64,000 nt of DNA from Lepus europaeus. Taxonomy: Eukaryota; Chordata; Mammalia; Lagomorpha; Leporidae. Numbering within the stretch: position 1 is the first letter of the stretch; the number at the start of each line of letters is the position of its first letter. Below the pieces are notes generated by a model that saw only the letters and a program-made list of their open reading frames with translations, did not search any database and was not told where the DNA came from. This document shows, piece by piece, positions 10,453 to 22,190 of this stretch. The DNA lies in the NCBI RefSeq assembly GCF_033115175.1, contig NC_084835.1, positions 96,688,448 to 96,752,447 of the forward strand, given 5' to 3'. The position numbers were made by a program, and so were the translations under genes.

Positions 10453-10756
10453 CCAAGTGTGTGTCTTATTGGATTTTCACGTGTGTATACACCTGTGTAA
10501 CCACTACCACCATCATAATATAGACCATTTCTAGAAGGTTCCTTCCCAGTCAACAACTCTCATAGGTCACCACTATTCTGATTTCTCCCACGTCGATTAT
10601 TTTACCTGTTCTTGGACTTCACATAAAGGAGGTTGTATGGCATTTGATATTTTAACTAAACCAAGGAATGATTTCTAGGAAGAGTGAGCACTCGGTACAT
10701 GTTTTCTGGGCTAGTCTTCACTCCAAGTAGGGTGTTGTTAGAAAAATTTTCTTTTA
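10453..10756. other. AT-rich segment, probably old LINE
   Basis: Words such as tttctagaaggttccttccc and 'ggaggttgtatggcatttga' resemble antisense L1 3' sequence, but the match is too short for a firm call. Confidence 0.3.
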
Positions 10757-11092
10757 GGCCGGCGCCGTGGCTCAACAGGCTAATCCTCCACCTTGCGGCG
10801 CCGGCACACCGGGTTCTAGTCCCGCTCGGGGCACCAGATCCTGTCCCGGTTGCCCCTCTTCCAGGCCAGCTCTCTGCTGTGGCCTGGGAGTGCAGTGGAG
10901 GATGGTCCAAGTGCTTGGGCCCTGCACCCCATGGGAGACCAGGAGAAGCACCTGGCTCCTGGCTTCGGATCAGCGCGGTGCGCTGGCCGCAGCACGCCAG
11001 CCGCGGCGGCCATTGGAGGGTGAACCAACGGCAAAAAGGAAGACCTTTCTCTCTGTCTCTCTCTCTCACTGTCCACTCTGCCTGTCAAAAAA
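10757..11092 (+). mobile_element. young C-SINE, full length
   Basis: Canonical head ggccggcgccgtggctcaac, an intact B-box-like GGTTCTAGTCC, CT tract, and a ctgcctgtc end with an A tail. Target duplication tttcttttag on both sides. Several CpGs are still intact, which indicates youth. Confidence 0.95.
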
Positions 11093-11223
11093 ATTTTTTT
11101 TTTCTTTTAGAAAGCTGAGTTCCTAATGGACATACCCAGATGCTGTCAACAGATTTCTCTTTAATCCGTAACACTTTCCTTAAAAAGTTCTCTCCTCGTT
11201 CCTGCCTTTAAAAAGACACATGC

Positions 11224-11541
11224 CAGGGGCCAGCGCTGTGGCACAGAGTAGGTTAATGCCCTGGCCTGAAGCGCCGGCATCCCTTATGGGCGCTGGTTCT
11301 AGTCCCGGCTGCTCCTCTTCGATCCAGCTCTGTGTTATGGCCTGGGATAGTGGTAGAAGATGGCCCAAGTCCTTGGGCCCCTGCACCCACATGGGAGACC
11401 TGGAAGAAGCTCCTGACTCCTGGCTTCGGATGGGCGCAGCTCTGGCCGTGGCAGCCATCTGGGGAATGAACCAGTGGATAGAAGACCCCTCTCTCTGCCT
11501 CTCGTTCTCTCTCTGTGTACCTCTTTCAAGTAAAAAAAAAG
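11224..11541 (+). mobile_element. C-SINE, intermediate
   Basis: Starts ggggccagcgctgtggcaca and ends in an A9 tail. A long target duplication, aaagacacatgcc, flanks it (about 11212 and 11540). Confidence 0.93.
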
Positions 11542-11551
11542 ACACATGCCT

Positions 11552-12868
11552 TAGAATGTCACCTCCACCCGGCAGCCCTTGGCTGCGGTTCTAGGTGTGC
11601 CCAGGCACTCAACCAGCGCTGCATGGGAACAGTGATGACTGTGGGGCCGAAACAAAAGCTGGCGGCACAGATGAGTGGACTCAAGGCGGACCACGTGAAC
11701 ACCTGCAGTTGGCCCAGTGTGCTGCTCTGCTCCAGCCCAAACTGCCCAGCCAGGGCGTGCTCTGCCCTGCCGCCCCCACTGTTGGCAAGGAGGCATCACC
11801 CTGCTCGCCAGCAGCCAGCACATTCTCTATTTTGGCCAGAAAAAGAAAAGTGGGCCCCAGATTTGTTATCAGGCCCAGCGAGACGTGGCAGAAATGGGAG
11901 CCGCAGACAAAGGGCCGTCAGAGCCGAGTCTGATGGGAAGGCAACGGGTCTCTGTGGTCCACGCACAGCCTCTCTCCCTCTCTGCAAATGACCCCATTCT
12001 TCCTGGAAGCCACCCCAGAAAGTCTTTCTTGCCACGTGTCAGGCTTGGCCGCAACCAGGCAGCTGAGTGGGACAAGCGCAATGGAAGGGAGAGGCGGTGG
12101 GGAGAGGCAGGGGGGCCCATCACAGCGAGGATGCAACTGCTGGCTCTTGGGTGGCGAGTGTGGACGTGTGGGAGGGGTGACATCAGACTCAGCTCGAGCT
12201 GGGGCAGCAGGCTCCACGCGGTTCCCAGAGCACAGAGCTCCAGCCCAGTGCTCCAACACCAGAGCTCCGGGCTGACCTTTGAGGGGCAGCTCGAGCCATG
12301 AGTCCATCATGTAATGCCAATGGCCGGGTTGGAGCGTCCATCCCAGGTACTTCTCTTGACCTAGCCCTGAGGCCCCTCCCCTCCCCTTTCCTTGCTCTAC
12401 ACACTGTTGCCCCAACGCCATCTCTCGTGCAGCTCTGTAGGTCACGCTTAGGCACCTTCCCCTGGGGTCGTTGGCCCTCGGCATGCACGGGCTGGATTAT
12501 CTTCAGCAGGTGCGCATTACTCGATGGGCAGCCACTTCTGTGTATTCTCAATCAGAAAGTCTGGGCAAGCCACACCTGAGGAAGGGCCCACAAATGGCCC
12601 AAAAAGGAGCCAGAGAGTCGGAACACGAAGGTGTAGCTGAGGGTCCTGGCACCTTCCTGTCTCAGAGTTAATGCGTCCCCCTAGGGCCCTGCCCCCAGCC
12701 CGTGCACTTCCCTGTGGGCTTCTCACTAAAGAGAGAAAAAGATTCATCTCCACAGGGCATCCGAGCACACCACCACGGGGGCACCGGGAGGAGCCGCTCT
12801 GTTGTCCTCCGCCCGACACAAGTGTGTCTCACCTTTCCCGTCTCTCCTGACCCACTGGGGGAGCAATG
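11552..12868. other. 1.3-kb single-copy segment
   Basis: GC-rich but CpG-poor unique DNA. Open frames of up to 194 aa occur on both strands, overlap one another and show no domain, so they are treated as chance. Confidence 0.4.
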
Positions 12869-13150
12869 CGACTCCCAAAACCCAGAGGCTCAAGTCCTAA
12901 CCCCAGCACCTCAGAATGGAGCTGAGTTTGGAGAAAGGGCCTTGGAAGAGGTGATGAAGCCAAGAGGTGATGACCCAAGTCCGACGGGAGCGGTGTGCTT
13001 ATAAGAAGAGGAGGAGCCACCAGGGCTGCACGGCCCAGAGGAGACCCCGGCGAGAAGGCGGCCGTCTGCAAGGCAAGGGGAGGCCTCAGGAGAAGCCGGC
13101 CCTGCTGATACCGGGAGCAGATCTCTGGATCTGTCAGTAGATAAGTGTCT
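12869..13150 (+). mobile_element. MaLR (MLT1-like) LTR fragment
   Basis: 'aagtcctaaccccagcacct' followed by cagaatgg, then gtgcttataagaagagg and ggcggccgtctgcaa blocks, in the order found in MaLR LTRs (aatcctaacccccagtacctcagaatg…cttataagaagagg…gccatctgcaagcc). The right end is missing. Confidence 0.65.
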
Positions 13151-13280
13151 GCCGTGTAGGCTGCCCAGCCTATGGGCTTTTGTCATGGCAACCTGGTGAG
13201 TCATCACAAATCCTACCTGCTCTCCGCAGCCCTTTTTCACTCTCTAATGAATTCGGTTATTATTGTGACCCATCTGTTTT

Positions 13281-13612
13281 CCTTTTTTTTTTTTTTAAGA
13301 TTTATTTTATTTATGTGAAAGACAGAGTTAGAGAGAGAGGGAGAGACAGAGAGAGAGGTCTTCCATCCGCTGGTTCACTCCGCAAATGGCCGCGATGGCT
13401 GGTGCTGTGCTGATCCAAGGCCAGGAGCCAGGTGCTTCTTCCTGGTCTCCCATGAAGGTTCAGGGGTCCAAGGACCTGGGGCATCTTCTGCTTTCCCAGG
13501 CCATAGCAGAGAGCTGAATCGGAAGAGGAGCAGCCGGGACTAGAACCGGCACCCATATGGGATGCTGGCGCTTCAGGCCATAGCGTTAACCCGCTGTGCC
13601 ACAGCACCGGCC
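13281..13612 (-). mobile_element. C-SINE, intermediate
   Basis: T14 tail, aagatttattttatttatg, a mixed GA tract, a body with 'ccatgaaggttcaggggtcc' and a complete head ending cagcaccggcccc. Confidence 0.9.
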
Positions 13613-15677
13613 CCAATATGCATGCGTTTTCTAAAAAGGCCTCCTAACAGCAGTGCCTAAGCACCTTCCTTGCCCGATGTCCCCCTTCTTCCTGGAAATC
13701 CATCTGGAACATTTGGTACCCCCTCCTAGAACAGCAACTTCCTGTGAGAGGTCCCCCTCTGTGAGGCCTATGTCAGATTGGGGAGCGAGGACGAGTGACA
13801 GAACTCCCTGGCGATCTGCTTTAGCCTCTCCATGTTGGAAACCAGTGTGACGGGTTCAGAGCGATCCAGCAATTGCTGTACAGTTCTTGGTCTCTGGATT
13901 GATCTGCTTGGGTCTGTCCTACCTGTTCCTGTTTCAGCTCAGCTCTCCAGAAAGCAGAGTCGGCGACAGAGTCTTGGGTGCAGCCATCTTACTGCAGAAT
14001 GGGAGCCAGGGAGTAAGCAGGAGGAGGGAAGACACGCAGGAGAGGGCGAGCGGTGCGAGGGCGCGCTGGGCATGTGGTCGGCTTCACAGGTGGCTACCTG
14101 CTTGCCCCGTGGGCCCCTTTGGGAGTTCATGTGCAGGATTGCCATGGGGAGAAAAGGAAAAAGCTTTGGGTTTGCTGGCTCCCAGTGACCATTGGCCAAT
14201 TTTGCCCCATGGAATAGACGTTTCTTCCCTGTACTTCCTCCTGTGTACGCAGGTCACCCAGTGGGCTTCCATGAGTGCCACGTGGCAGTGCCGGGGCAAC
14301 CTCAGGACAGGAAGTGAGAGGTACGGGCGGGCTGTCTTCAGACTAGCCAGGGTCTTCGCAAACGTTTTCGTAGGTCTCCGCCTATATAAACCATGTGATG
14401 GATGCCAAAATCTATTACAAGCTTCACAGGCCTATAAGTTCTGTTGATGAAATGCTAGCGCAGACAATAAGCACTTACCTGTCTATGCGCCTGTCCTATT
14501 TTTGGTAATGTCTAGGCACTGTCTCTTCCTTGTCATTTCTGTCCAATGCAGCGTTCCTGACTAATCATATCTCTTGCTGAGAAAAAGGTAGCAACATTGT
14601 TATTACTCAGAGTGCCAGGGCTCTCCAGAACCTGCTTGCACTCAAACAGTAGAGTGCTCCTTGCTTCTGCGGCTCCCTATACCATGCACTTAAACTTAAC
14701 GCTGGTGACGTCATCGTGCTTGATGCTGCAGCATCTTTTGAGCCATCTGTGAATATTGGCTTCCAGTGAGATCCTCAAGCCTTGTAATGGCTCCACTGAT
14801 GATGCCCACAAATGCAGGTCTTCCCCAGAGCCTGCAGGAGAAGTTGAGTGATAATACGTAGGTGTGGCTGCACACCCATGTTACATTTCCGCTGCTGAAC
14901 TTTGTAACATAAACAGGAAACAGCCAAGCCTTGCCCGGAACTGATTGGCCACAATGACTACCTGCTAGAATGTGGTCTTCTTCCATGTTGATTTCACCCC
15001 TGCCTTCCACCCACTGCCATTAAGAGGGAGGCTGGGCAGAAGACCTGAGCAGAGAGCTGGAAGATGGGACCATGTCCATCCCTCATTCCGCAAGGCTTCA
15101 GACTGTCACAGGAGAGCTTGGTGAACTTGATTGTCACCACATCAGTTGGAAGGGCCACTGGCATTGGGGAACAGGGACTCGGGAAGTCTGTGGAGGAGTG
15201 AGGAGGGGCCACCTCCAGAGGATTGCCTCCTTGAAGCCAACCAGAAATGGAGCCTTCAGCAACCCCACAGGCTCAAGCTCAGGGCTTCTGGGGACATCTG
15301 GTTGACCCCTTGTGTGGTACGTGGGTGTGGGTGTGTACTATCAGATCTCAGGTCCAGGTGTAGAAGTCCTTAGAAAATGTCCAGACTTGAGTGGGCAGGG
15401 GACAGCCAGGTCCTGAGGCTCATCTTAGAGGTGTGGGTCCTGCTGGCCTGGCTCTAAGGCGGTCCTGGGTGCTGGGTATGGGTCTGTGGTGCCACACTGG
15501 TAAGTCATCCCATGGGAAGCTGGTTGTAGCCCCCTAGAACTGCTCACTTCAGTAATAGCTCAGACAAGGGGCAGTGAGGCTTAGGTAATCTCAGTGGTGT
15601 AGACGAAGGTCTGACAACCACCACCTTCCCCTGCCAAGATGTTCAGTTCCTACAGGAAAAAGATCTTGTCTAACCTT
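13613..15677. other. 2-kb repeat-poor segment with a consensus CRE
   Basis: No lineage-specific repeat is inserted here, unusual for this window. It holds a full TGACGTCA at 14706-14713 and a CCAAT-type box near 14943. A minus-strand 99-residue frame (14711-15010) is open, but I do not recognise it. Confidence 0.45.
14706..14713. promoter_or_regulatory. palindromic CRE (CREB/ATF) motif
   Basis: TGACGTCA is the full 8-bp cAMP-response consensus. The CpG within it is preserved in otherwise CpG-poor DNA. Function is inference. Confidence 0.4.
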
Positions 15678-16048
15678 TTTTTTTTTTAAATTTAATTTAA
15701 TTTAATTTAATTTTTTTGACAGGCAGAGTGGACAGTGAGAGAGAGAGAGAGACAGAGAGAAAGGTCTTCCTTTTGCCGTTGGTTCACCCTCCAATGGCCG
15801 CCGCGGTAGGCGCGCTGCGGCCGGCGCACCGCGCTGTTCCGATGGCAGGAGCCAGGTGCTTCTCCTGGTCTCCCATGGGGTGCAGGGCCCAAGCACTTGG
15901 GCCATCCTCCACTGCACTCCCGGGCCACAGCAGAGAGCTGGCCTGGAAGAGGGGCAACCGGGACAGAATCCGGTGCCCCAACCGGGACTAGAACCCGGTG
16001 TGCCGGCGCCGCAAGGTGGAGGATTAGCCTAGTGAGCCGCGATGCCGG
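15678..16048 (-). mobile_element. youngest-type C-SINE
   Basis: Carries the variant GATGGCAGGAGCCAGGTGCT in place of the usual ccgaagccaggagcc. Its tail has become (TTTAA)n. Target duplication ctaacctttttt at both ends. The head is intact, with CpGs kept. Confidence 0.95.
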
Positions 16049-16084
16049 CTAACCTTTTTCTTAGATGCCACATAGCAGATAGCA

Positions 16085-16260
16085 CAAGACTGTGAGGACT
16101 TACTAAGTGCTCAGTAAACTCTTCAACTTACTCTGTCAGTAACTCACAAACTTTTATTGAGGACTTACCTTATATAAGCAAAGAAGCACTAGGTTTTGTG
16201 AAGAAGACAGATGGGACATATATGGCTCAATCCCTATCTATGTTATTTGATCACTCAGTT
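16085..16260. mobile_element. two short L2 3' pieces, opposed
   Basis: 'tactaagtgctcagtaaact' looks like sense L2 tail, while aaacttttattgaggactta is the same end in reverse. Each is short, so the call is approximate. Confidence 0.4.
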
Positions 16261-16344
16261 GAAGAAGGGGTGTCAAGCCTGGAACTAGCAGCCCGAGGCC
16301 ACCCCAATCCCTAAGGGCTGTATGATGCCCAGGACCTGATAGGA

Positions 16345-16380
16345 AGGCAATACATGTGTGTTGAATGAATGAATGATGTT
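16345..16380 (+). mobile_element. L2 extreme 3' end
   Basis: 'gtgtgttgaatgaatgaatg' matches the terminal (TGAA)n of L2. Confidence 0.4.
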
Positions 16381-16459
16381 TCTTTTGGGAGCTTCAGGTT
16401 ATCCCACCCAGAGTATGGACCCCCATCTGGGGACCACAATGAGGTCAAATGAATAAGCA

Positions 16460-16640
16460 TGTATCAAACGTTGTTGTGTGCTCTGTCTTGGGCTAGGCAC
16501 TGATTAGTGCATAATAAGCAACAGATAAAATTCAGGTCTTCACGAACTGAGGATTCCACTGGGGAAGGGGAGAAATCGACAGAAAACAGTGAAAAAGAAA
16601 ACAAAGCTAAGCAGATAAGCTGCTATGATTCTGAGGCTCA
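16460..16640 (-). mobile_element. L2 fragment
   Basis: 'ggctaggcactgattagtgc' followed by ataataagcaacagataaaattcagg corresponds to antisense L2 (ccaggcactg…gtgaacaaaacagacaaaa…). Confidence 0.5.
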
Positions 16641-17525
16641 AACCATACAACTTAGATCCTAGGGTACACATCTGTGTGCCCCTCGTGGCTCTTCACACAG
16701 GCTAACAAACACAGCGCCCAAGTAGTTTTTTAGTGAGGAGACAAGGACTAAAACCCCAAGTTGCCTTACGCGGAGAGGCAGGCCTTGGAGAAGCAAATGA
16801 AGAGGATGTGTCTCTTTGGTGTCACCCAAGCATCCCTCGAGGACCTTCTGGGTTTTGCAGTCGCAAAGTTCGAGGACTCTCCTTCCAGAGCCCCGTCACA
16901 CCAGTGCGTCCCTAGCCTAGCTCACCCTGGGCAGTGAATCACATCCTGAACCTGTTTCCCTCCCGCCCGGACTCACTGCCAAAGCCCACCCGCGTCTAAC
17001 CCCGTCTCATCCAATGGTGTGCGACTCGTTCGCCCACCAGTAGCAGGTGACTGAATGACGCCTGCCCTCGTTGGCTGGTGGCCAGGCCTCTTCCCTATGC
17101 CTGGGAACGCGAGCTCTTGGGGAACATGCTGAATCCCTTTGTCCTCATCCCTAAGGAGACTGGGAATTCTGAAACTAGCTAAGGCCGCCGGTGGTCCGAA
17201 CTACATTGAAAGGGCCACTCTGGATGTCACACTTCTGGGGTGTCTAGGAAAATCCATTCTCAAAAATTACTACTAAAACTACCTTTCCCTGGGCCTTAAA
17301 GAATAACTTCGTATTTTAACTTCACCATTAGCAGTAAGACTTCCTGCAAGGCTAATTCAGGGATCTACAACCCAAGAGTCAGCTAAGGAATCATCAGATG
17401 TGGGATCCGCGTCTGGCTCACGTTAGAACTGCCTGGGGGGCCATTATGGTTTCCCCATGCCTGGGGTCTGCCCCCAAATATTACAGTTTGTCTGATCCTT
17501 GATGGATACTCAACACTGGCATTTT
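16641..17525. other. mostly single-copy segment
   Basis: Unique DNA. The part from about 17390 to 17480 has words reminiscent of MER5-type hAT fragments (gaactgcctgggg…gcctggggtctgcccc), but the match is weak. Confidence 0.35.
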
Positions 17526-17832
17526 ATTTTATTTTGACAGGTAAAGTTATAGACAGTGAGAGACAGAGAGAAAGGTCTTCCTTCCGTTGGTTCACTCTCC
17601 AAATGGCCGCTACGGCCGGTGCTATGCCAGCCTGAAGTCAGGAGCCAGGTGCTTCTTCCTGGTCTCCCATGCGGGTGCAGGCGCCCAAGCACTTGGGCCA
17701 TCCTCCACTGCCTTCCCAGGCCATAGCAGAGAGCTGGACTGGAAGAGGAGCAGCCAGGACTAGAACCGGCACCCATGTGGGATGCCGGCGCCGCAGACGG
17801 AGGATTAGTCAAGTGAGCCATGGCGCCTGCCC
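17526..17832 (-). mobile_element. C-SINE, intermediate
   Basis: Short CT/GA region, body with 'ccatgcgggtgcaggcgccc', head ending tggcgcctgcc. Target duplication ggcattttatttt is clear on both sides. Confidence 0.93.
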
Positions 17833-17871
17833 CGGCATTTTATTTTTTAGTACTGTTTATTGTTTTATCTT

Positions 17872-18203
17872 TTTTTAAAGAATTTATTTCATTTATTTGA
17901 AAGATTGACAGAGAGAGAGGGACACACACACACACACAGAAAGATCTTCCATCAGCTGGTTCACTCCCCTAATGGCCGCAATGGCCTGGGCTAGGCCAGG
18001 CTGAAGCCAGGAGCCAGGAGCTTCATCCGGGTCTCCTGTGTGGGTGCAGGAGCCCCGCTGCCTGGGCCATCTGCTGCTGCTTTCCTAGTGCATTAGGAGG
18101 GAGTTGGATTGAGTGGAGCAGCTTAGACTGAACTGGCGCTGACATGGGATGCCAGTGTTGTAGGTGGTAGCTAAATGCATTACACTTCAACACTGGCCCC
18201 CCC
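17872..18203 (-). mobile_element. old C-SINE
   Basis: aagaatttatttcatttatt tail, a (CA)8-containing tract and a diverged head ending aacactggccccccc. Confidence 0.85.
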
Positions 18204-18217
18204 TTTTAAATCAGACT

Positions 18218-18545
18218 TTTAAGAATATTTACTTATTTATTTGCAGGGCAGAGCACAGAGAGAAAGAGAGACAGAGAAAGAGATCTTCCATCAGCTGATT
18301 CATTCCCCCAAATACCCACAATAGCTGTGGCTGGGCCAGGCTGGAGCCAGGAGCTCAGAGCTCCATCCTAGACTCCCACGTGGGTGGCAAGAACCCAAAC
18401 CTTTGAGCCTTCTTGGCTGCTTTCTCAGGAGCATTAGCAGGAAGCTGGATTGGAAGTAGAACAGCTGGGACTCACATCAGCGCTCGTATGGGACACCGGC
18501 ATTGCAAGCAGTGGCTGAATCTCCTGTGCCGCCACACTGGCCCCA
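18218..18545 (-). mobile_element. old C-SINE
   Basis: Third antisense copy in a 1-kb row. It begins aagaatatttacttatttat and ends at 'gccgccacactggcccc'. Confidence 0.85.
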
Positions 18546-18599
18546 ACATCAGACCTCTGGAAGCTCAGATGGTTCCAGTGTATGACCAGGACTGAGAAT

Positions 18600-19060
18600 C
18601 TCTGATCTAATCCCTCACCGACCACATCCACGGGGATATGAGGACTAGAAAAGGGCAACATAGGGCCAGCGCTGAGGCATAGCCGGTAAAGCTGCAGCCT
18701 GTGGTGCCAGCGTCCCATATGGGCGCTGGTTGGAGTCTTGGCTGCTCCACTTCCGATCCAGCTCTCTGCTATGGCCTGAGAAAGCAGTGAAAGATGGCCC
18801 ATATCCTTGGGCTCCTGCACCTGAGTGGGAGACCTGGAAGAAGCTCCTGGCTCCAGGCTTCAGATTGGACCAGCTCCAGCTGTTGCAGCCATTTGGGGAG
18901 TGAACCAGCAGATGCAAGACCTCTCTCTCTCTCTCTACCTTTCAAATAAATAAATAAATAAATAAATATTTAAAAAAATAGACAACAGGATTTGTCCAAG
19001 GTCACAGAGTCAGGCAGGCCTGGAAATTCAGCCCCCTGGTTCCTGTCCACAGTGATTGCT
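18600..19060 (-). mobile_element. MIR split by a C-SINE
   Basis: Before the SINE, 'gatatgaggactagaaaagg'; after it, 'ttgtccaaggtcacagagtc' followed by aggcaggcctggaaattcag. Together they give the antisense MIR order. Confidence 0.5.
18663..18978 (+). mobile_element. C-SINE, older type
   Basis: Starts gggccagcgctgaggcat and ends with an (ATAA)n tail of about 30 bp. Confidence 0.9.
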
Positions 19061-19074
19061 ACTTGTACTTCTTC

Positions 19075-19408
19075 TTTTTTAAAGATTTATCTATTTATTT
19101 ATTTGAAATGCAGTGTGACGGGAGGGACACACACACACACACACACACCTTCCCTCTCCCTGGTTCACTCCCCTAATGGCCGCAATGGCCAGGGCTAGGC
19201 CAAGCAGAAGCTAGGAGCCTGGAGCTCAATGCAGGTCACCCACATGGCTGCAGAGGCCTAAGTATGTGGGCTGTCTTCTGCTGCTTTCCCAGGTGCATTA
19301 GCAGAGAGTTGGATTGGAAATGGAGCAGCTGGGCCTCGAACCCATGCTCACATGGGGTGATGGAGTTGCAGGCAGCGGCTTAACCCACTGCACCACAACG
19401 CTGACCGC
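19075..19408 (-). mobile_element. old C-SINE with (CA)n
   Basis: The purine tract has become (AC)11 near 19126-19148. The right end joins a run of 14-15 C at about 19407-19420. Confidence 0.88.
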
Positions 19409-19420
19409 CCCCCCCCCCCC

Positions 19421-20197
19421 CATCACAACACAGCTGTAGGTGATGGATGACAAGGCTCTCTCTCTCCGTGTAACTTCTGGACGAGAAGGAATGGGGGAAG
19501 AGGTTGAGGGTGCTGGGTGCCTGGCAGAAGAAGGTAGCCCAGGTGGCAAAGTCACTGTCAAGTTAGCCCTGCTTGGCAGGAGGGAGAGCCAGTCATGCTA
19601 ACATTTTGCACCGCCACCAGCAGAGGAAGAGGGAAGTCGTGTAGTCCTAAGGTTATGCTCTGTGGTCCTCGCTGCAGCCCCCTCAGCGGCCCGCTTTGTG
19701 TGGCTGTGAATGGCCCCGCAGTCCCCACACCCAGGTAAGATTCCCAGCTCTGAAAAGGCCGTGCTGAGCCTGACCCGCTCCTATCCCCTGCCCAGGGAAA
19801 ATTGCCGTGGACACAAAAACAGCCACTCCTGGGGAGCAGCGCTGCTGAAAGGGCCCTGTGTCTCGGAGGCTGCACATAATACCCAATTATCCCCGCGTTC
19901 CCTCAGGGAGAGAAAGGAGAGGTGAGGGCTCTCAAAGGCCAGCGTCCCCCCAGGCTCCATTACCGGGACACTCACACAGCCGCCTTTCTCTGGGCGGTGC
20001 AGAAGGTCGCAGGGACACAGGGCAAGAGAGGCAGCTCTGCTTTGGGGCTGGGAGAGCAGCCTCCTCTCCCGTCCCAGCCCAGACCGAGAACCCCCGCCGC
20101 CATTCCCAGCTGCAGAAACAAAGACGGAGGGTACCGCTGCCGGGACGCAGCATCGCACACGTGTCTTCCAGCCGCTCTTATTGATTGATTGATTGTT
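19421..20197. other. single-copy GC-moderate segment
   Basis: Unique DNA. An exon-like stretch sits between a ccctgcccag acceptor near 19796 and a GAG/gtgagg donor near 19921, but its reading frames are poor. Possible enhancer or exon, unresolved. Confidence 0.3.
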
Positions 20198-20531
20198 TAA
20201 AGATTTACTTATTAATTTTGAGAGGCAGAGTTACAGACAGAGAGGGAGAGAGAGACAGAGAGAGAGAGAGAGAGGTCTTCCATCTGCTGGTTCACTCCCC
20301 AGTTGGCTGCAATGGTCGGAGCTGAGCCAATCTGAAGCCAGGAGCCAGGAGCTTCTTCCAGGCCTCCCATGCAGGTGCAGGGGCCCAAGGACTTGGGCCG
20401 TCTTCTACTGCTTTCCCAGGCCATAGCAGAGAGCTGGAGCAGAAATGGAGCAGCCAGGACACGAACCGGCGCCCCTATGGGATGCTGGCACCGCAGGCAG
20501 CGGCTTTACCCGCTACGCCACAGCACCAGCC
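20198..20531 (-). mobile_element. C-SINE, intermediate
   Basis: Preceded by (ATTG)4. Body and head complete ('ccgctacgccacagcaccag'). GA tract interrupted by C. Confidence 0.9.
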
Positions 20532-20920
20532 TGACCCTGCTCTTGATAAAGACGGCTCTGTGCTCTGGGAAGCCCTCTGACCACCCCTGTTCCCCAGTCC
20601 CACTCAGGCCTCCTTGCGGTGTCTCTGGCCGTCTTCCCCTCGTTCTCCCTGGGGTCTCTGTCTCAGCCACATCAGCCAACACACCGAGGTTTCTAGCTCT
20701 GCTACTGCACAGAGCTGAGCTCACAGCCAGTCCACGGTGCTGCGACTCGCAGACACTGGGAGATCAGGCATTTCCTTGTCCCCTGTTTTGAACCTTGGGG
20801 ATTACTTTTTCACCCCCAGAAGCATTCACGTTTTAGCAAGGCATAGCCAGCTCGTGGATGCATTGATGCCCAAGTCCCACAGGTAGTTGGAGGAAGGTGT
20901 ATCCTCAGTATTTAACAGCA
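20532..20920. other. single-copy segment
   Basis: Nothing recognised beyond short chance frames. Confidence 0.4.
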
Positions 20921-21206
20921 CGGAGGAGCAGGGGTCTAGTTCAGCGGCTAACGCATCTGCACCTCACGTCAGAGGACCTGGGTCTGCTCCTGACTCCAGC
21001 TCCCTGCCAATGCAGGCCCTGGGAGGCAGCAGGTGGTGGCTCAAATGGTTGCGTTCCCACCACCCACGCGGGAGACCTGGCTTGAGTTACCGGTTCCTGA
21101 CTGATTCAAACCCAGCCCTAGTTGTTACGGGTATTTCGGGGAGTGAATCAGCAGATGGGAGCTCGCTCGCTCGCTCTCAAATAAATATAAATTTAAAAAG
21201 TAAAAG
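20921..21206 (+). mobile_element. divergent old C-SINE
   Basis: Head variant ggtctagttcagcggctaac, 3' end 'cggggagtgaatcagcagat' followed by (GCTC)n and an aaataaatataaa tail. Same old subtype as the copy at 5692. Confidence 0.8.
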
Positions 21207-21221
21207 ACTATGGATTCCTGA

Positions 21222-21432
21222 GACTGGTGCTGTGGTGCAGCAGGTTGGGCTGCCACCTGCTGTGCCAGCATCCCATATGAGCACCGGTTCAAGCCCTGGC
21301 AGTTCCACTTCCAACCTACCTCCCTGCTGATGTGCCTGGAAATGCAGCAGAGGATGGCCCGAATTCTTCGACCCCTGCTACACATGTGGGAGATTTGGAT
21401 GGAGCTCCTGGCTCTTGGTTTTGGCTTGCATA
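21222..21432 (+). mobile_element. 3'-truncated C-SINE
   Basis: Runs from gactggtgctgtggtgcagc to ctggctcttggttttggctt and ends there. The 9-bp target of the next SINE follows. Confidence 0.8.
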
Positions 21433-21446
21433 AGAATATGGATCCC

Positions 21447-21786
21447 ATGGCCCATGCCGTGGCTTAACAGGCTAATCCTCCACCTTGTGGCGCCGGCACA
21501 CCAGGTTCTAGTCCTGGTTGGGGCGCCAGATTCTATCCCGGTTGCCCCTCTTCCAGGCCAGCTCTCTGCTATGGCCCAGGAAGGCAGTGGAGGATGGCCC
21601 AAGTGCTTGGGCCCTGCACCCACATGGGAGACCAGGAGAAGCTCCTGGCTCCTGGCTTCGGATCAGCACGATGCGCCGGCCACAGCGGCCATTGGAGGGT
21701 GAACCAACGGCAAAAAGGAAGACCTTTCTCTCTTGTCTCTCTCTCTCTCACTATCCACTCTGCCTGTCAAAAAAAGAAAAAAAAAT
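21447..21786 (+). mobile_element. young C-SINE, full length
   Basis: Head 'gccgtggcttaacaggctaa', complete body, CT tract, A-rich tail. Target duplication gaatatgga at 21434 and 21787. Confidence 0.93.
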
Positions 21787-21789
21787 GAA

Positions 21790-21985
21790 TATGGAGCCTT
21801 AATGCCTGGGTTTTGAATCTCAGTTCCAGCACTTTCTGCCAGGATAGGTAATATCACCCTTCCAACCTCAGGCTCCTCGTATGTAAAACGGAGATAATAT
21901 TAGAGCCTAGCTCCTTGAGCAGTCGTGGAAATTAAAGGATGTATCCAGGTATTGTTAGCGTGCCGCCTGTGCATGGTCAGCGCTA
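21790..21985 (+). mobile_element. MIR, near complete core
   Basis: 'gcctgggttttgaatctcag' followed by ttccagcactt, then a ctcctcgtatgtaaaacgg block and gcctgtgcatggtcagcgct in sense MIR order. Confidence 0.75.
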
Positions 21986-22019
21986 CACAGAAGTGAGGAT
22001 TTAGTGAGCACCTCCAGTA

Positions 22020-22190
22020 TTTCTTGGCCAGCACTGTACACGGCGCTGGCCATACGAGGGAGAACAAAGCAGATGTGAAAGACTCACACTCTCTGGGAGG
22101 CAGGCCCATCCAGAACCTTCTACAGCAGGGCTATAACTACAACACGAAGCTATCAGCAGGGAGTCCTGAGGAAGAAACCCAAGCAGACTT
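22020..22190 (-). mobile_element. L2 fragment
   Basis: 'cagcactgtacacggcgctg' followed by gccatacgagggagaacaaagcagatg is antisense L2. Confidence 0.5.

Noticed and set aside
10757-11092. tRNA gene in the SINE head
   Set aside because: A- and B-box-like words are present, but the cloverleaf cannot form and the sequence continues as a SINE; the same holds for all other copies.
19796-19921. 125-bp exon-like stretch between acceptor and donor signals
   Set aside because: Frames contain stops and there is no neighbouring exon to pair with, so it was left in the unique-segment note.
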